A DNA stretch of 64,000 nucleotides from NCBI RefSeq assembly GCF_006538365.1, contig NZ_BJKN01000003.1, forward strand, positions 62,432 to 126,431, read 5' to 3'. Under the pieces are notes generated by a model, which worked only from the letters and a program-made list of their open reading frames with translations, did no database searches and was not told where the DNA came from. This document shows, piece by piece, positions 16,633-24,852 of this stretch. The DNA comes from Moorella sp. E308F (GTDB taxonomy: Bacteria; Bacillota; DSM-521; Neomoorellales; Neomoorellaceae). Made by a program: the position numbers and the translations under genes. Position 1 is the first letter of the stretch. Each line of letters begins with the position of its first letter.

Positions 16633-17020
16633 TTATAATTAAATCCTCCATGGGGTAATGCTTTTCATTTGCCGTTACCAGGGCCAGGTTGTTGCGGAGG
16701 GCTACGGCTGCTATGAGGGTATCAGGCAGGCTAAAGGTAATACCCATTCTGGTATAGGTGTAGCGCCAGCGGCCGGCCAGGCGGGAGGATTCGTAGTCTA
16801 TGGGGTAAAACTTCAGGCTGGACAGAAACTGTTCTACTACGGGCAGCTCATTTTCCCTGGCCCCCGAAAAAACCTCAGCCACAGTTACCGGGCAGGCGGC
16901 CAGGTGCGCCTTTTCGGCAAGGACTTCCAGGAGGGCCAGGGTGTGTTTGTTGCCCCGCAGGAAATCAATCAAGGCCGTGGTGTCCAGTAGAAAGCCTTTG
17001 ACCCGGGTTTTATTTTTCAT
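16622..17020 (-). CDS. vapC: PIN-domain toxin (VapC family)
   Basis: 132 residues. PIN features: LLDTTALIDFLRG (Asp13) at the N-terminus, a middle acidic site in VTVAEVFSGA (Glu48) and DTLIAAVALRNNLALVTANEKHY near the C-terminus. VapC proteins are RNases held in check by VapB. The antitoxin gene lies directly upstream and overlaps by 11 bases. The pair runs against the transfer operon. Confidence 0.88.
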   Translation of the reverse strand: MKNKTRVKGFLLDTTALIDFLRGNKHTLALLEVLAEKAHLAACPVTVAEVFSGARENELPVVEQFLSSLKFYPIDYESSRLAGRWRYTYTRMGITFSLPDTLIAAVALRNNLALVTANEKHYPMEDLIIITH

Positions 17021-17294
17021 CCGGCGACCACCCGGCCAGCCTTTTTTCTGCTTCCCGGCGCAGGTTTCTCACCCACGCTTCAATGCTTTCCCGATCCCGA
17101 AATTCCGGGTATTTTTCAGGATTAAATACACCCTGGCATTCCTTAATGGCTTCGGTTTGCTTCAACCGCAGGAGAGCTTCTTCGGTGGCCCTGATAATGA
17201 AGTCGCTTTGCCTACCTCGCCGCACATACTTGCTTAAGTCCCGGGCGAGAGATTCGGGAAATCTGATAGCTTTGAGACGCGTTTTTTCAGCCAT
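17010..17294 (-). CDS. vapB: Ribbon-helix-helix antitoxin (VapB-like)
   Basis: 94 residues. The N-terminus TRLKAIRFPESLARDLSKYV and RRGRQSDFIIRATEEALLRL form a typical RHH DNA-binding domain; the C-terminal half would bind and block the PIN toxin. GGGAGGT precedes this ATG on the minus strand, so this start is preferred over longer in-frame options. Such antitoxins also repress their own operon. Confidence 0.82.
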   Translation of the reverse strand: MAEKTRLKAIRFPESLARDLSKYVRRGRQSDFIIRATEEALLRLKQTEAIKECQGVFNPEKYPEFRDRESIEAWVRNLRREAEKRLAGWSPDEK

Positions 17295-17355
17295 ATTAAG
17301 ACCTCCCGGGGATTTGCTATACATTGAGTATAACATAAAAGGGGTGATTAGGTAA

Positions 17356-19158
17356 ATGAGTAGATCGAAAACGCAAACCCAACAAACATCTGTCTTATCT
17401 GGTCTTCTTGACGTTCTCTCCCCCCAGGCACTGGACTTCGGGGCCAGGCAGATAACTTTCGGCGAGCAACTGGCCAGGGCGATGGTCATAACCGACTATC
17501 CCCCGCGGGTAGGCCCGGCATGGCTGGCCCGGGTGGCCGGGATGCCGGGAGTGGCGGCTTCCATCCACGTGAATCCTACCGACCCTGCGAACCTGGTGCT
17601 TTCCATCAACAGGGCCATAGGCGAGTACACCGGGCGTTTGGAGCTGGGCGGCAACGCCCTGGTGATGCAGCGGACGGAACATGCCCTGAAGGACGCCCAG
17701 GAACTGCTTAAGAAAATCGACCAGGAACAGCAGCAGGTATTTTACGTGACCGTGGTCCTCCTGATCCTGGCCCATGATCAGGAAACCCTGGACCGGAGGA
17801 CCAGGCAGGTTGAAGCGGCCCTGGCCGCAGCCGGTATGCGTGGGAGGGCGGCGGTCTTCAGGCAGGAAGAGGGCCTGAAGGCGGCGGGGCCGTGGGCGGT
17901 ATTGCCTTCCGGCATTAAGGACGCAGGGGCCAGGAACATGCCGGCGGAGACGGTGGCCGCCAGTTTTCCTTTTACAGCAAGCGGCATTAACGACGGCAGC
18001 GGCGTGGTCCTGGGCCGCGACCGGGACGGGGGACTTGTGCTGGTGGACATCTGGCAGCGGGGCGGGGACAGGACGAACTCCAACTGGACCGTCCTGGCCA
18101 AGCCCGGGGCCGGCAAGTCCTTTGCGGTGAAGATGCTGATCTTGCGGGAACTGGCCCGGGGGGCCAGGGTGATCATCATCGACCCGGAACGGGAGTACCG
18201 GGAGATGTGCCGCCTCCTTAATGGCGCCTGGATCAACTGCGCCGGGGGCAAAGGGCGCATCAACCCCTTACAGGTGCGTCCTGTCCCTGTTGACGATGAA
18301 GAAGGGGAAGAAGATAAGGTAACCGCCAGGGGACCCCTGGCCCTGCACCTGCAGACCCTGCGGACCTTCTTTTCCCTATATCTCAGGGATTTAAGCGACC
18401 TGGAGAGGGCGGCATTAGAAGAAGCCCTGGTGGAAGTCTACCGCCAGGCCGGTGTCGGCTGGCAGACCGACCCGGCGGAAATAACTGCGGAGAATTGGCC
18501 CACGCCAAAAGAGCTTTACGCCTATGTCGCCGCCAAAGCGGGGGAAAAACCAGAAACCTACGGCCGCCTGGCGGTCCTGTTGCGCCGGGCGGCGGAAGGG
18601 GCCGACGCCTCTTTGTGGGCCGGGCCGACTACGGCGTCCGCCGATAACGATTTAATCGTCCTGGATGTCCACGACCTGCAGAACGCCGATGACGCCGTAA
18701 GGAGGGCGCAGTATTTCAACGTTTTAAGTTTTGCCTGGCACCAGATCGAGAAGGACCGCCAGGAGAGGACCCTGCTGGTGGTGGACGAGGCCTGGTTGCT
18801 GGTGGATCCTCAGACGCCCCAGGCCCTGGCCTTCTTAAGGGATACCTCGAAACGCATTAGAAAATACATGGGCGGCCTGGTGGTCATTTCCCAGAACGTA
18901 ATCGACTTCCTGGCCCCGGAGGTGGCCCGCCACGGCCAGGCGCTCCTGGACAACCCAACATACAAGCTCTTACTTGCCCAGGGAGAGAAAGACCTGGAGG
19001 CCATCACCACCCTGATGAACCTCTCGGAAGCGGAGCATGACCTTCTAGCCAGCGCCAAACGCGGGGAAGGCCTGCTGGTGGCAGGAACCCAGCGGGTGCA
19101 GGTAAGGATCGAGGCCGCGCCTTACGAGATGCCGTACCTTACGGGAGGCGGCCAGTGA
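17356..19158 (+). CDS. VirB4-type conjugation ATPase
   Basis: 600 residues. Walker A PGAGKS (K254) is followed by ARVIIIDPEREYREMC; Walker B LLVVDEAWLLVD has D477-E478; a late segment YMGGLVVISQNVIDFL is typical of VirB4/TraE/TrsE proteins. These power assembly and substrate passage in type IV secretion. It is shorter than full VirB4 because the N-terminal part seems to be encoded separately at 16003-16632. Its stop overlaps the ATG of the M23 peptidase gene. Confidence 0.92.
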   Translation: MSRSKTQTQQTSVLSGLLDVLSPQALDFGARQITFGEQLARAMVITDYPPRVGPAWLARVAGMPGVAASIHVNPTDPANLVLSINRAIGEYTGRLELGGNALVMQRTEHALKDAQELLKKIDQEQQQVFYVTVVLLILAHDQETLDRRTRQVEAALAAAGMRGRAAVFRQEEGLKAAGPWAVLPSGIKDAGARNMPAETVAASFPFTASGINDGSGVVLGRDRDGGLVLVDIWQRGGDRTNSNWTVLAKPGAGKSFAVKMLILRELARGARVIIIDPEREYREMCRLLNGAWINCAGGKGRINPLQVRPVPVDDEEGEEDKVTARGPLALHLQTLRTFFSLYLRDLSDLERAALEEALVEVYRQAGVGWQTDPAEITAENWPTPKELYAYVAAKAGEKPETYGRLAVLLRRAAEGADASLWAGPTTASADNDLIVLDVHDLQNADDAVRRAQYFNVLSFAWHQIEKDRQERTLLVVDEAWLLVDPQTPQALAFLRDTSKRIRKYMGGLVVISQNVIDFLAPEVARHGQALLDNPTYKLLLAQGEKDLEAITTLMNLSEAEHDLLASAKRGEGLLVAGTQRVQVRIEAAPYEMPYLTGGGQ

Positions 19159-20108
19159 TGGCCGCCCCGGCAGGACTTATTGCCCGTGTCGTCCTGGCCC
19201 TCCTGCCGGAGCCAGAGAAGGCCGTCAAGTGGGTGCTGGTGATACTCCTTGTCCCGGCCGCCCTGCTGGTCCTGTTTTTCGCCGGGCCGGTCGTCGTCTG
19301 GGAACGGGTGCCCATCGCGTCCCCGGAGCAGGTGATGATCTACGTCCGGGCCGCCAGGGAGGTGTCGGCCATGACGGTTACCCCGTGCGACAGCGGCGTA
19401 ACCGTAGACTGGCAGCCCTTGCTGGCGATAGACGCGGTGAGGCTGGAACAGGACTTCAGCAAGGCCAATCCGGACAAAGCGGAGGAACTGGCCAGGATGT
19501 TCATAGAAAAGGCGGGGTACTGCGAGGTGTGCGACTATAGCGTAGACCCGCCAGAGTGCAGCAAGTTTCCTGTCTACCGGCTGAGGCCACTGGAGGATGT
19601 GCTTGAAGACCTGGAATTTTCCCGTGAACAAAGAGAAAAAGTGGAGAACATCCTGCAGGTTGACCTGTCTTTCCTCCTGGGGCAGGAGAACGCCGTGCCG
19701 CCGGGGTGGACGCCGGCGGAGAAAGAGCTTAAATGGCCCGTGCCCGGCGTCTTTACCGTGACATCCGGCTACGGATACAGGCTGGACCCGGTGGAAGGAG
19801 GCATGAGCTTCCACACCGGCGTAGACATCGCCGCGCCGGTGGGCACGCCGGTCCAGGCCGCCGTTGATGGCGTGGTGGCCAAAGCAGGATGGTCCGGGAA
19901 CTTCGGCTATGCCGTCTATATCCGGCACGGCAGCATAATGACCATTTACGCCCACCTGTCGCATATAACCGTGCAGGAAGGGCAGCAGGTGGACGCGGGA
20001 GAAGTCATCGCCTATTCGGGCAACACGGGCAAGAGCACCGGGCCGCACTTGCACTTTGAGGTGAGGGTGATGGGCCTGCCTGTTGACCCGCTAAATTTCT
20101 ACAAATAA
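19158..20108 (+). CDS. M23-family cell-wall peptidase with membrane anchor
   Basis: 316 residues. A membrane anchor lies at about 24-45. The extracytoplasmic middle part has three cysteines in CEVCDY and PPEC. The C-terminus is a LytM/M23 metallopeptidase: the metal site includes H219-x3-D223 (HTGVD) and H297-x-H299 (HLH). Enzymes of this kind open peptidoglycan so the conjugation channel can pass, the VirB1-like role in Gram-positive systems. It is coupled to virB4 by a four-base overlap. Confidence 0.9.
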   Translation: MAAPAGLIARVVLALLPEPEKAVKWVLVILLVPAALLVLFFAGPVVVWERVPIASPEQVMIYVRAAREVSAMTVTPCDSGVTVDWQPLLAIDAVRLEQDFSKANPDKAEELARMFIEKAGYCEVCDYSVDPPECSKFPVYRLRPLEDVLEDLEFSREQREKVENILQVDLSFLLGQENAVPPGWTPAEKELKWPVPGVFTVTSGYGYRLDPVEGGMSFHTGVDIAAPVGTPVQAAVDGVVAKAGWSGNFGYAVYIRHGSIMTIYAHLSHITVQEGQQVDAGEVIAYSGNTGKSTGPHLHFEVRVMGLPVDPLNFYK

Positions 20109-20125
20109 AGAATGGAGGGAAGAAG

Positions 20126-20476
20126 ATGGACGAAGCCGGCAAATACGAACATGCTGCCAGGATCTATGCCGCCCACCTGGAGGCGGCAGACCTGGCCAGG
20201 AAAAACGCCGGAGCGGCCAGGCAAGCCCTGGCCCTGGCGGACCCCGGGAACCCGGCGCTAAAGGTGCCGCTGAAGGAATATGCCTTGCTGAAGGCCCAGC
20301 CCCTTTTGCTGCTGGCGGAAATTCTTTTTGGAGGGAACCGGGAGGTACCACGGCAGGCCATCACCCCAGAATTGGTCCTCCTGGCCGGAACGGTTGCCGT
20401 AGGGCAGGGGTATAGCACGGAAAGGGTAATTACGGTGGTGAAAAGGCTTATAGAAAGGGAAAGAAGGGGGTTGTAG
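20126..20476 (+). CDS. Hypothetical protein in the transfer operon
   Basis: 116 residues, mostly alpha-helical and alanine-rich (HAARIYAAHLEAADLARKNA), soluble, with no cysteine and no membrane segment. GGAGGGAAGAAG precedes the ATG. It follows the peptidase gene by 17 bases, so it is probably a cytoplasmic accessory of transfer. I do not recognise the family. Confidence 0.6.
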   Translation: MDEAGKYEHAARIYAAHLEAADLARKNAGAARQALALADPGNPALKVPLKEYALLKAQPLLLLAEILFGGNREVPRQAITPELVLLAGTVAVGQGYSTERVITVVKRLIERERRGL

Positions 20477-20513
20477 GGGTTAAAATATTTAATTCCTCCC
20501 TGGAGGTGACAAA

Positions 20514-21071
20514 ATGAAGTTTGGTGAGATTTTTATTGGGGATGTTCGCGTTGGCTGGAACAGGGTTACTCACCGCGTGTTTTGCTGTATTGAAAACGCC
20601 TTACTTGATAAAGTGATGCCAACTCTAAAGCAGACAATAACCCAATACGCTTGCGAAAACCAGGTTCCGTTAATTGCTTCCACAGCAAAAAAAATTACTT
20701 TTGCCAACCATGAGTTTACTTTAGAAAACTTTTTAAGGTATATCGACGACACCCACCCAATTAACGCTTTTATTTTCTTAATTGAACCGGAAAGCGTAAT
20801 GGATGAAAATAAGGCAAGGGTTTTGTTGGCATTATGGAAGCGTTCGCGAATATTGGCTTTTCCGGCGTTCGCTATATGTCCAATACCCGTAGATAACTTT
20901 TTCTTTAAACGCTTTAAGGACGGCGCCTTTACAAAGTGCTGGTTTTTTAGTTCTAAGACGCCTCTACCGCCGGGGTTATGGGCGGACAATGGATATTCCC
21001 AAGTAATAACAGGATCTTTTTGCGGGGGTGTTAATATGGCCTGTATAATGCATTTTCCTGGAAAATGGTAA
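20514..21071 (+). CDS. Hypothetical protein, A+T-rich gene
   Basis: 185 residues, hydrophobic C-terminal half, cysteine-rich for a cytoplasmic protein. No domain recognised. The codon use is clearly more A+T-rich than the transfer genes before it, suggesting separate acquisition. GGAGGTG lies before the ATG. A fragment resembling the start of the gene at 26926 follows within a few bases of its stop. Confidence 0.55.
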   Translation: MKFGEIFIGDVRVGWNRVTHRVFCCIENALLDKVMPTLKQTITQYACENQVPLIASTAKKITFANHEFTLENFLRYIDDTHPINAFIFLIEPESVMDENKARVLLALWKRSRILAFPAFAICPIPVDNFFFKRFKDGAFTKCWFFSSKTPLPPGLWADNGYSQVITGSFCGGVNMACIMHFPGKW

Positions 21072-21115
21072 AAGCGCCGGAGCAACCCTATATGGCTATA
21101 GTACCTATCCGGAGA
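21072..21115 (+). pseudogene. Fragment duplicated from the 5' end of the gene at 26926
   Basis: About 45 bp (AAAAGCGCCGGAGC onward) match the start of the gene at 26926 with few differences. The reading APEQPYMAIVP parallels PEQPYIAVVCP. No start codon or longer frame remains. Confidence 0.6.
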
Positions 21116-21181
21116 TACAGGTTTTTACCGGGATTTATTATTTTTTGATGTTAATTTGGGTGAATGAAAGGAGTAGTTATT

Positions 21182-22324
21182 ATGATACTTGCTTTAATCC
21201 TTGCCCCGGCCAGGGCGGAGCAGGTGAGAAAAGCCGTAAAAGAACACGGTGAAGTGGTATTTGACCAGGCCGGGACGATGGATTCCCAGGGTATTCGCAA
21301 TGCCCTCCAATCTGCCGCCAGGGTGGCGGCTGACGCCCTGATCCTTGATATAGATGCCGGCCCGGGCCCGGACCTGGTGGCTGCCGTCCAGGGCTACCGC
21401 ATAGCCAGGCCCTATACGACGATATTTCTGCTGGTACCCGGCAGGCAACCGGGAGATGCTATGGTGGCAAGTCTTGTGGGGCTGGGGGTGTATGACATAA
21501 TAGACGGCCCGGTTGAAGCCGACTGGGGTGATTTAGTCTCCCAGGCCCTTAACCGCGTCCCTGCAACCTACGCCCAGGCCGCCCGGTGGCATATCATGAC
21601 TGGTTTAACCGGTGAAGAACAGGTGAAGGAAAAAATAGTCATCGAGCAGCGCCCGGTGGGGGTGGTGACTATTGCCGTGGCGGGGGCCGCGCCGGGTTTG
21701 GGCTGCACCCATACCGCCCTGGCCATAAGTGCTTTTTTAGCCAGGCATGGCCATAATGTAGCCCTGGTAGAAGACAGCCAGGATCCGGTAATGCAGGATT
21801 ACCTTAATGTCATCGCCGCCGGGGGCGGCCGCGTGGAAGGAGTCAGGAGGGTCAAGGGATTTGATGTATTCCCCGTCGCCATAACTAACATTCGTGGAGA
21901 AAAGAGAGCAAGCTTTACGTTTGATGAGGTTTTACCTGCTTTGAAAGATGGGGATTATCAATATGTTGTCCGGGATCTGGGTTTTGTTGATGGCGCTCGG
22001 ATTAGAGAAGCGCTAAGATCCAACCTGCCCGTCCTGGTGGCCAGCGCCGCCAGGTGGCGCTGGGGCGATTTATTAAAGATTGAGCCGTTATCTTCATTCC
22101 GCCTTGCTTTGGTTGCCCCGGCGGAACGGGATGTGGAGGAAATACAAAAAATGCCAGGGATAAAAGTGTATACGATTCCGCACCATCCTGATCCTTTTAA
22201 TATGCCCGATGAGGTACTTACAGAACTTTTGCGGCCAGTATTGCCCCAGGCCAGGGAGAAAAAGAAACCGTTTTGGGTAAAGTTTAGGGTGGCCGCTGCA
22301 ACGCCAAAACGGCCTTCGGCCTGA
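21182..22324 (+). CDS. CpaE/TadZ-like protein with degenerate P-loop
   Basis: 380 residues. The first 130 residues resemble a receiver-like domain (LILAPARAEQV, DALILDIDAGPGPDLV, TIFLLVPGR). The rest resembles a MinD/ParA-type ATPase, but the expected Walker A is AGAAPGLGCTHTALAIS, with no lysine, as in many TadZ/CpaE proteins. It could localise a membrane complex such as the transfer machine. AAAGGAG precedes ATG 21182. Its last dozen codons lie inside repeat copy C. Confidence 0.6.
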   Translation: MILALILAPARAEQVRKAVKEHGEVVFDQAGTMDSQGIRNALQSAARVAADALILDIDAGPGPDLVAAVQGYRIARPYTTIFLLVPGRQPGDAMVASLVGLGVYDIIDGPVEADWGDLVSQALNRVPATYAQAARWHIMTGLTGEEQVKEKIVIEQRPVGVVTIAVAGAAPGLGCTHTALAISAFLARHGHNVALVEDSQDPVMQDYLNVIAAGGGRVEGVRRVKGFDVFPVAITNIRGEKRASFTFDEVLPALKDGDYQYVVRDLGFVDGARIREALRSNLPVLVASAARWRWGDLLKIEPLSSFRLALVAPAERDVEEIQKMPGIKVYTIPHHPDPFNMPDEVLTELLRPVLPQAREKKKPFWVKFRVAAATPKRPSA

Positions 22325-22569
22325 CGTAGCGGGGGCCCTTTTGTAAGGCAACAGCGGTTGGCAGCAGGAGCGGCTTTAAGCGCACCTGCTGCTTTGATTT
22401 TAAGCCTGTTGGCCTTCCGGCCGGTCTTAGATTATACCGCCGCCCTGGGCCTATTGCTGTCAAGGCTGGCCCTTCGGGCCACCGCCTGCGGCGGCGCTTA
22501 CGCGGCCTTGACGGCGGCCGGGTCGGCAAATTATACAGTTAAGGCCGGAAGGCCAGGGGCCGAAGGCCC
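22291..22569 (+). repeat. Hairpin-rich repeat, copy C (candidate structured RNA)
   Basis: Third copy. P1 22291-22299/22329-22337 (weaker, one G-G mismatch); P2 22360-22368/22385-22393; long-range 12-bp helix 22411-22422/22543-22554; P5 22456-22466/22505-22515; hairpins 22468-22472/22476-22480 and 22482-22486/22490-22494; last hairpin 22557-22561/22565-22569. The hairpin CCGCC/GGCGG replaces CCGCT/AGCGG of copy B, a U-A to C-G compensatory change. The 5' side overlaps the upstream gene's 3' end. After it, GGAGG is followed only by a five-codon frame. Confidence 0.82.
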
Positions 22570-22762
22570 GGAGGAATGGGGGATAGCAAATAGCAAGGGG
22601 ATAGAAGATCAGGCTGAGTAGCAGGCAATATTGATAAATTGGCAGGACTGGGGTAAAATGGGGCTGGGGAAGGTAGTATTAAACGGTTAAGGTCTTTCCT
22701 GGGAAGAGGTTAAAAAGAACTATTATGCGATAGTCAGAGATGAAGAGGCCGGGAGATAAAAT
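22570..22762 (+). other. Gene-free stretch after repeat copy C, possible gene remnant
   Basis: No gene with a start is visible. At 22691-22759 a frame without start reads LSWEEVKKNYYAIVRDEEAGR and stops, which looks like the tail of a lost protein. Confidence 0.35.
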
Positions 22763-23029
22763 ATGGATACTATACAGGTAAGAAGAAGGCAAAACGAAAA
22801 GAAGTTTGGTAATTGGGATGAGTTGCCAAATAGGGGAAGAAGATATTGGTATGACGTTCCTGGCCGCAGGGGTTGGAGTGCCAGGTATGTAAAGGAAGTA
22901 GATAGTAACGAAAATACTATTTACTTCTACCAGGAGATTTATGATAATCGGAGGCAGTTGGTTGAAGTGCATCGAAAATACCCTGTAGACCACGGTCATG
23001 AGAAGGTTAGCGAGGTGCAAGAAAAATGA
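22763..23029 (+). CDS. Small charged hypothetical protein
   Basis: 88 residues, rich in Arg, Tyr and Trp (RRRYWYDVPGRRGWSARYVKE), likely a small beta-rich protein. Its stop overlaps the next ATG by four bases, so the two are co-translated. Two-gene units of this size on mobile elements are often toxin-antitoxin or immunity pairs, but nothing here proves that. Confidence 0.6.
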   Translation: MDTIQVRRRQNEKKFGNWDELPNRGRRYWYDVPGRRGWSARYVKEVDSNENTIYFYQEIYDNRRQLVEVHRKYPVDHGHEKVSEVQEK

Positions 23030-23295
23030 TAACCAAACAGGATGTAGCCAATAAGCTGATTAGCTACCTTGGTCACCGCCTCACCCTTGCTGAATTGGTA
23101 GACTGGGCTGAAAAAGTGATGATGGAAGAGGAATTTGAGGAAGGCGATTTGCCATTACTAAGAGATATAGTAGCACGCTTGGGTTTAAGCGATACTATTG
23201 CTTTCGGCTTGAGCTGGGAGGATTGCAGGAACTTTTTACGGTCTCTCGGGTATGATGTAGAAGTTAGGGTTACACGGCTTGCCAGCAACCAATAA
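23026..23295 (+). CDS. Small acidic helical hypothetical protein
   Basis: 89 residues, acidic and helical (LAELVDWAEKVMMEEEFEEGDL, then LSWEDCRNFLRSLGYDVEV). It is translated in coupling with the preceding gene and closed by a terminator hairpin directly after the stop. The composition suggests a partner-binding protein; function unknown. Confidence 0.6.
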   Translation: MITKQDVANKLISYLGHRLTLAELVDWAEKVMMEEEFEEGDLPLLRDIVARLGLSDTIAFGLSWEDCRNFLRSLGYDVEVRVTRLASNQ

Positions 23296-23297
23296 AG

Positions 23298-23322
23298 AAA
23301 GCGCCGGTACGCCGGTGCTTTA
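23298..23322. terminator. Hairpin between convergent genes (bidirectional terminator)
   Basis: AAGCGCCGG-TAC-GCCGGTGCTT forms a compact stem between the two convergent units. T's on the right side are few, so strength is uncertain. Confidence 0.6.
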
Positions 23323-23328
23323 TGATTC

Positions 23329-23685
23329 CTAATGCATTTTACCACTGCCCGCCGGCCAGCAGAAAAGGCGCACATCTGGATCTATCTGAGGCGGGATTTC
23401 CTGGACAGTAGGCGGGGCATCGAATAATTTCAGAATCGCTGTTGCCATCATATCTGAGACCCTACCATAAGGTGCGGATACGCTTAACAGGTAGTATAGG
23501 CAGCCGTCCGGTTCTAGGGTTTTTGTAAAACAAACCTTCGTTTTTCCCGGGAACTCGCCCCAGTGCCTGGGAGCCGGGATTTCCATTTTGCTCGCGTCCA
23601 ATATGTATTCTTCAGCCAACTTTTTCATACGTTCCGCTGTTTCTATGGCAGCGACCGTTATAGGGCTATAACAACCCCTGCTCAT
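23329..23685 (-). CDS. Hypothetical protein downstream of element recA
   Basis: 118 residues. Helical N-terminus (ETAERMKKLAEEYILDASKM), then a segment with basic residues and four cysteines in total. No domain recognised. GGCGGTGAG precedes this ATG. It lies 16 bases downstream of recA and is likely in the same LexA-controlled transcript, so a role in DNA repair or transfer is possible. Confidence 0.55.
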   Translation of the reverse strand: MSRGCYSPITVAAIETAERMKKLAEEYILDASKMEIPAPRHWGEFPGKTKVCFTKTLEPDGCLYYLLSVSAPYGRVSDMMATAILKLFDAPPTVQEIPPQIDPDVRLFCWPAGSGKMH

Positions 23686-23701
23686 AACAATCTCACCGCC
23701 C

Positions 23702-24721
23702 TTAAATAATCTTCCCCGGGGGTAATACCCCATTCAGGCTCTCTTTCAGCCTAGTTTCTATCTCCCGGGCAATGTCCGGGTGCTGCCGTAAAAATTCGCA
23801 GGTATTTTCAAGGCCTTGACCCAGGTGATCGCCCTGCCAGGAATACCAGGCACCGCTTTTAGCCACGATTCCTTTCTCAACTGCCATTTCCAATATGGCT
23901 CCTTCTTTGGATACCCCCTGGCCACAGAGCAAATCTAACTCGCATCCCCGGAACGGTGGCGCAACCTTGTTTTTTACAACCCGCGTTTTCATTTTGTGTC
24001 CTACAACTTCCGTCCCGTTTTTAATCTTATCCCCCCGCTGGACCTCAATCCTTACCGATGAATAAAACTTAAGCGCCCTGCCGCCGGGTGTAACGTAATC
24101 CGGTTTGCCGAAAGAGCTGCCGGTGTTTATCTTTTCCCTGATTTGATTGATAAAAATGACTATCGTTTTGGACTTGGAGACTATCCCGGAAAGCTTCCGC
24201 ATGGCCTGGGACATGAGCCTGGCCTGGAGCCCGACAATGGCATCCCCGAATTCCCCTTCTAATTCTTTTTTCGGCACCAGGGCGGCAACGGAATCTATCA
24301 CAATTATATCTACGGCAGAAGATTGGATAAGGGCTGAGGCTATTTCTAAAGCCTGCTCGCCGTATTCAGGCTGGCTGACCAGCAAATTCTCAATATCCAC
24401 CCCGAGGGTTTTGGCGTAATTGGGGTCAAAGGCGTGCTCGGCGTCGATCAGGACGGCGTTGCCGCCGCCTTTTTGGGCCTCGGTAACAGCGTGCAGGGCA
24501 ATGGTTGTCTTCCCTGATCCTTCTTCGCCGAAGATTTCGATTATGCGGCCCCTGGGCAAGCCGCCTACGCCCAGGGCCAGGTCCAGGGGGAGTATTCCTG
24601 TGGGCATGGCTTCGATGTTGAGGCGTTCCTGCTGGCCCAGGCGCATGATGGCGCCCTTACCATGCTTTTTTTCAATCTCTGCCAGGACCTTAGCGAGGGC
24701 TTGTTCACGGCCGGTTACCAT
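23702..24721 (-). CDS. recA: RecA recombinase, element-encoded
   Basis: 339 residues, near full length for RecA. Walker A is GEEGSGKTT (65-73), unlike the usual GPESSGKTT of host RecA, followed by [16 protein letters not shown] and the loop region [23 protein letters not shown]. RecA promotes strand exchange and LexA and repressor self-cleavage. The shortened C-terminus lacks the long acidic tail. AAGGAG precedes the start, and a promoter with a LexA box lies upstream. A second recA carried by the element is likely, since the host should have its own. Confidence 0.92.
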   Translation of the reverse strand: MVTGREQALAKVLAEIEKKHGKGAIMRLGQQERLNIEAMPTGILPLDLALGVGGLPRGRIIEIFGEEGSGKTTIALHAVTEAQKGGGNAVLIDAEHAFDPNYAKTLGVDIENLLVSQPEYGEQALEIASALIQSSAVDIIVIDSVAALVPKKELEGEFGDAIVGLQARLMSQAMRKLSGIVSKSKTIVIFINQIREKINTGSSFGKPDYVTPGGRALKFYSSVRIEVQRGDKIKNGTEVVGHKMKTRVVKNKVAPPFRGCELDLLCGQGVSKEGAILEMAVEKGIVAKSGAWYSWQGDHLGQGLENTCEFLRQHPDIAREIETRLKESLNGVLPPGKII

Positions 24722-24776
24722 GCTTTTTGCACTCCTTCCCGGGGAATGTTTTGGTTTAATGGTAGTCTTTAACACT

Positions 24777-24806
24777 TTTATATCACCAAGAACAATTGTT
24801 CGTCAA
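24777..24806 (-). promoter_or_regulatory. recA promoter with LexA (SOS) box
   Basis: On the minus strand: -35 TTGACG, 18-base spacer, -10 TATAAA. The palindrome GAACAATTGTTC (24790-24801) fits the Gram-positive LexA/DinR consensus GAAC-N4-GTTC and fills the spacer, so LexA binding would block RNA polymerase. Confidence 0.8.
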
Positions 24807-24852
24807 TAGGTACTGCATTTTATCTCCGGGCAGATAGTAATTTGGTTCCTAA

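Noticed and set aside
292-22569. CRISPR array or group II intron as explanation for the repeats
   Set aside because: Copies are long, far apart, not spacer-separated; no cas genes, no intron reverse transcriptase and no domain V-like stem are visible.
22284-22621. Open frames inside repeat copy C, including an 87-codon one
   Set aside because: Frame and peptide are not conserved in copies A and B, and the sequence is better explained by RNA folding.
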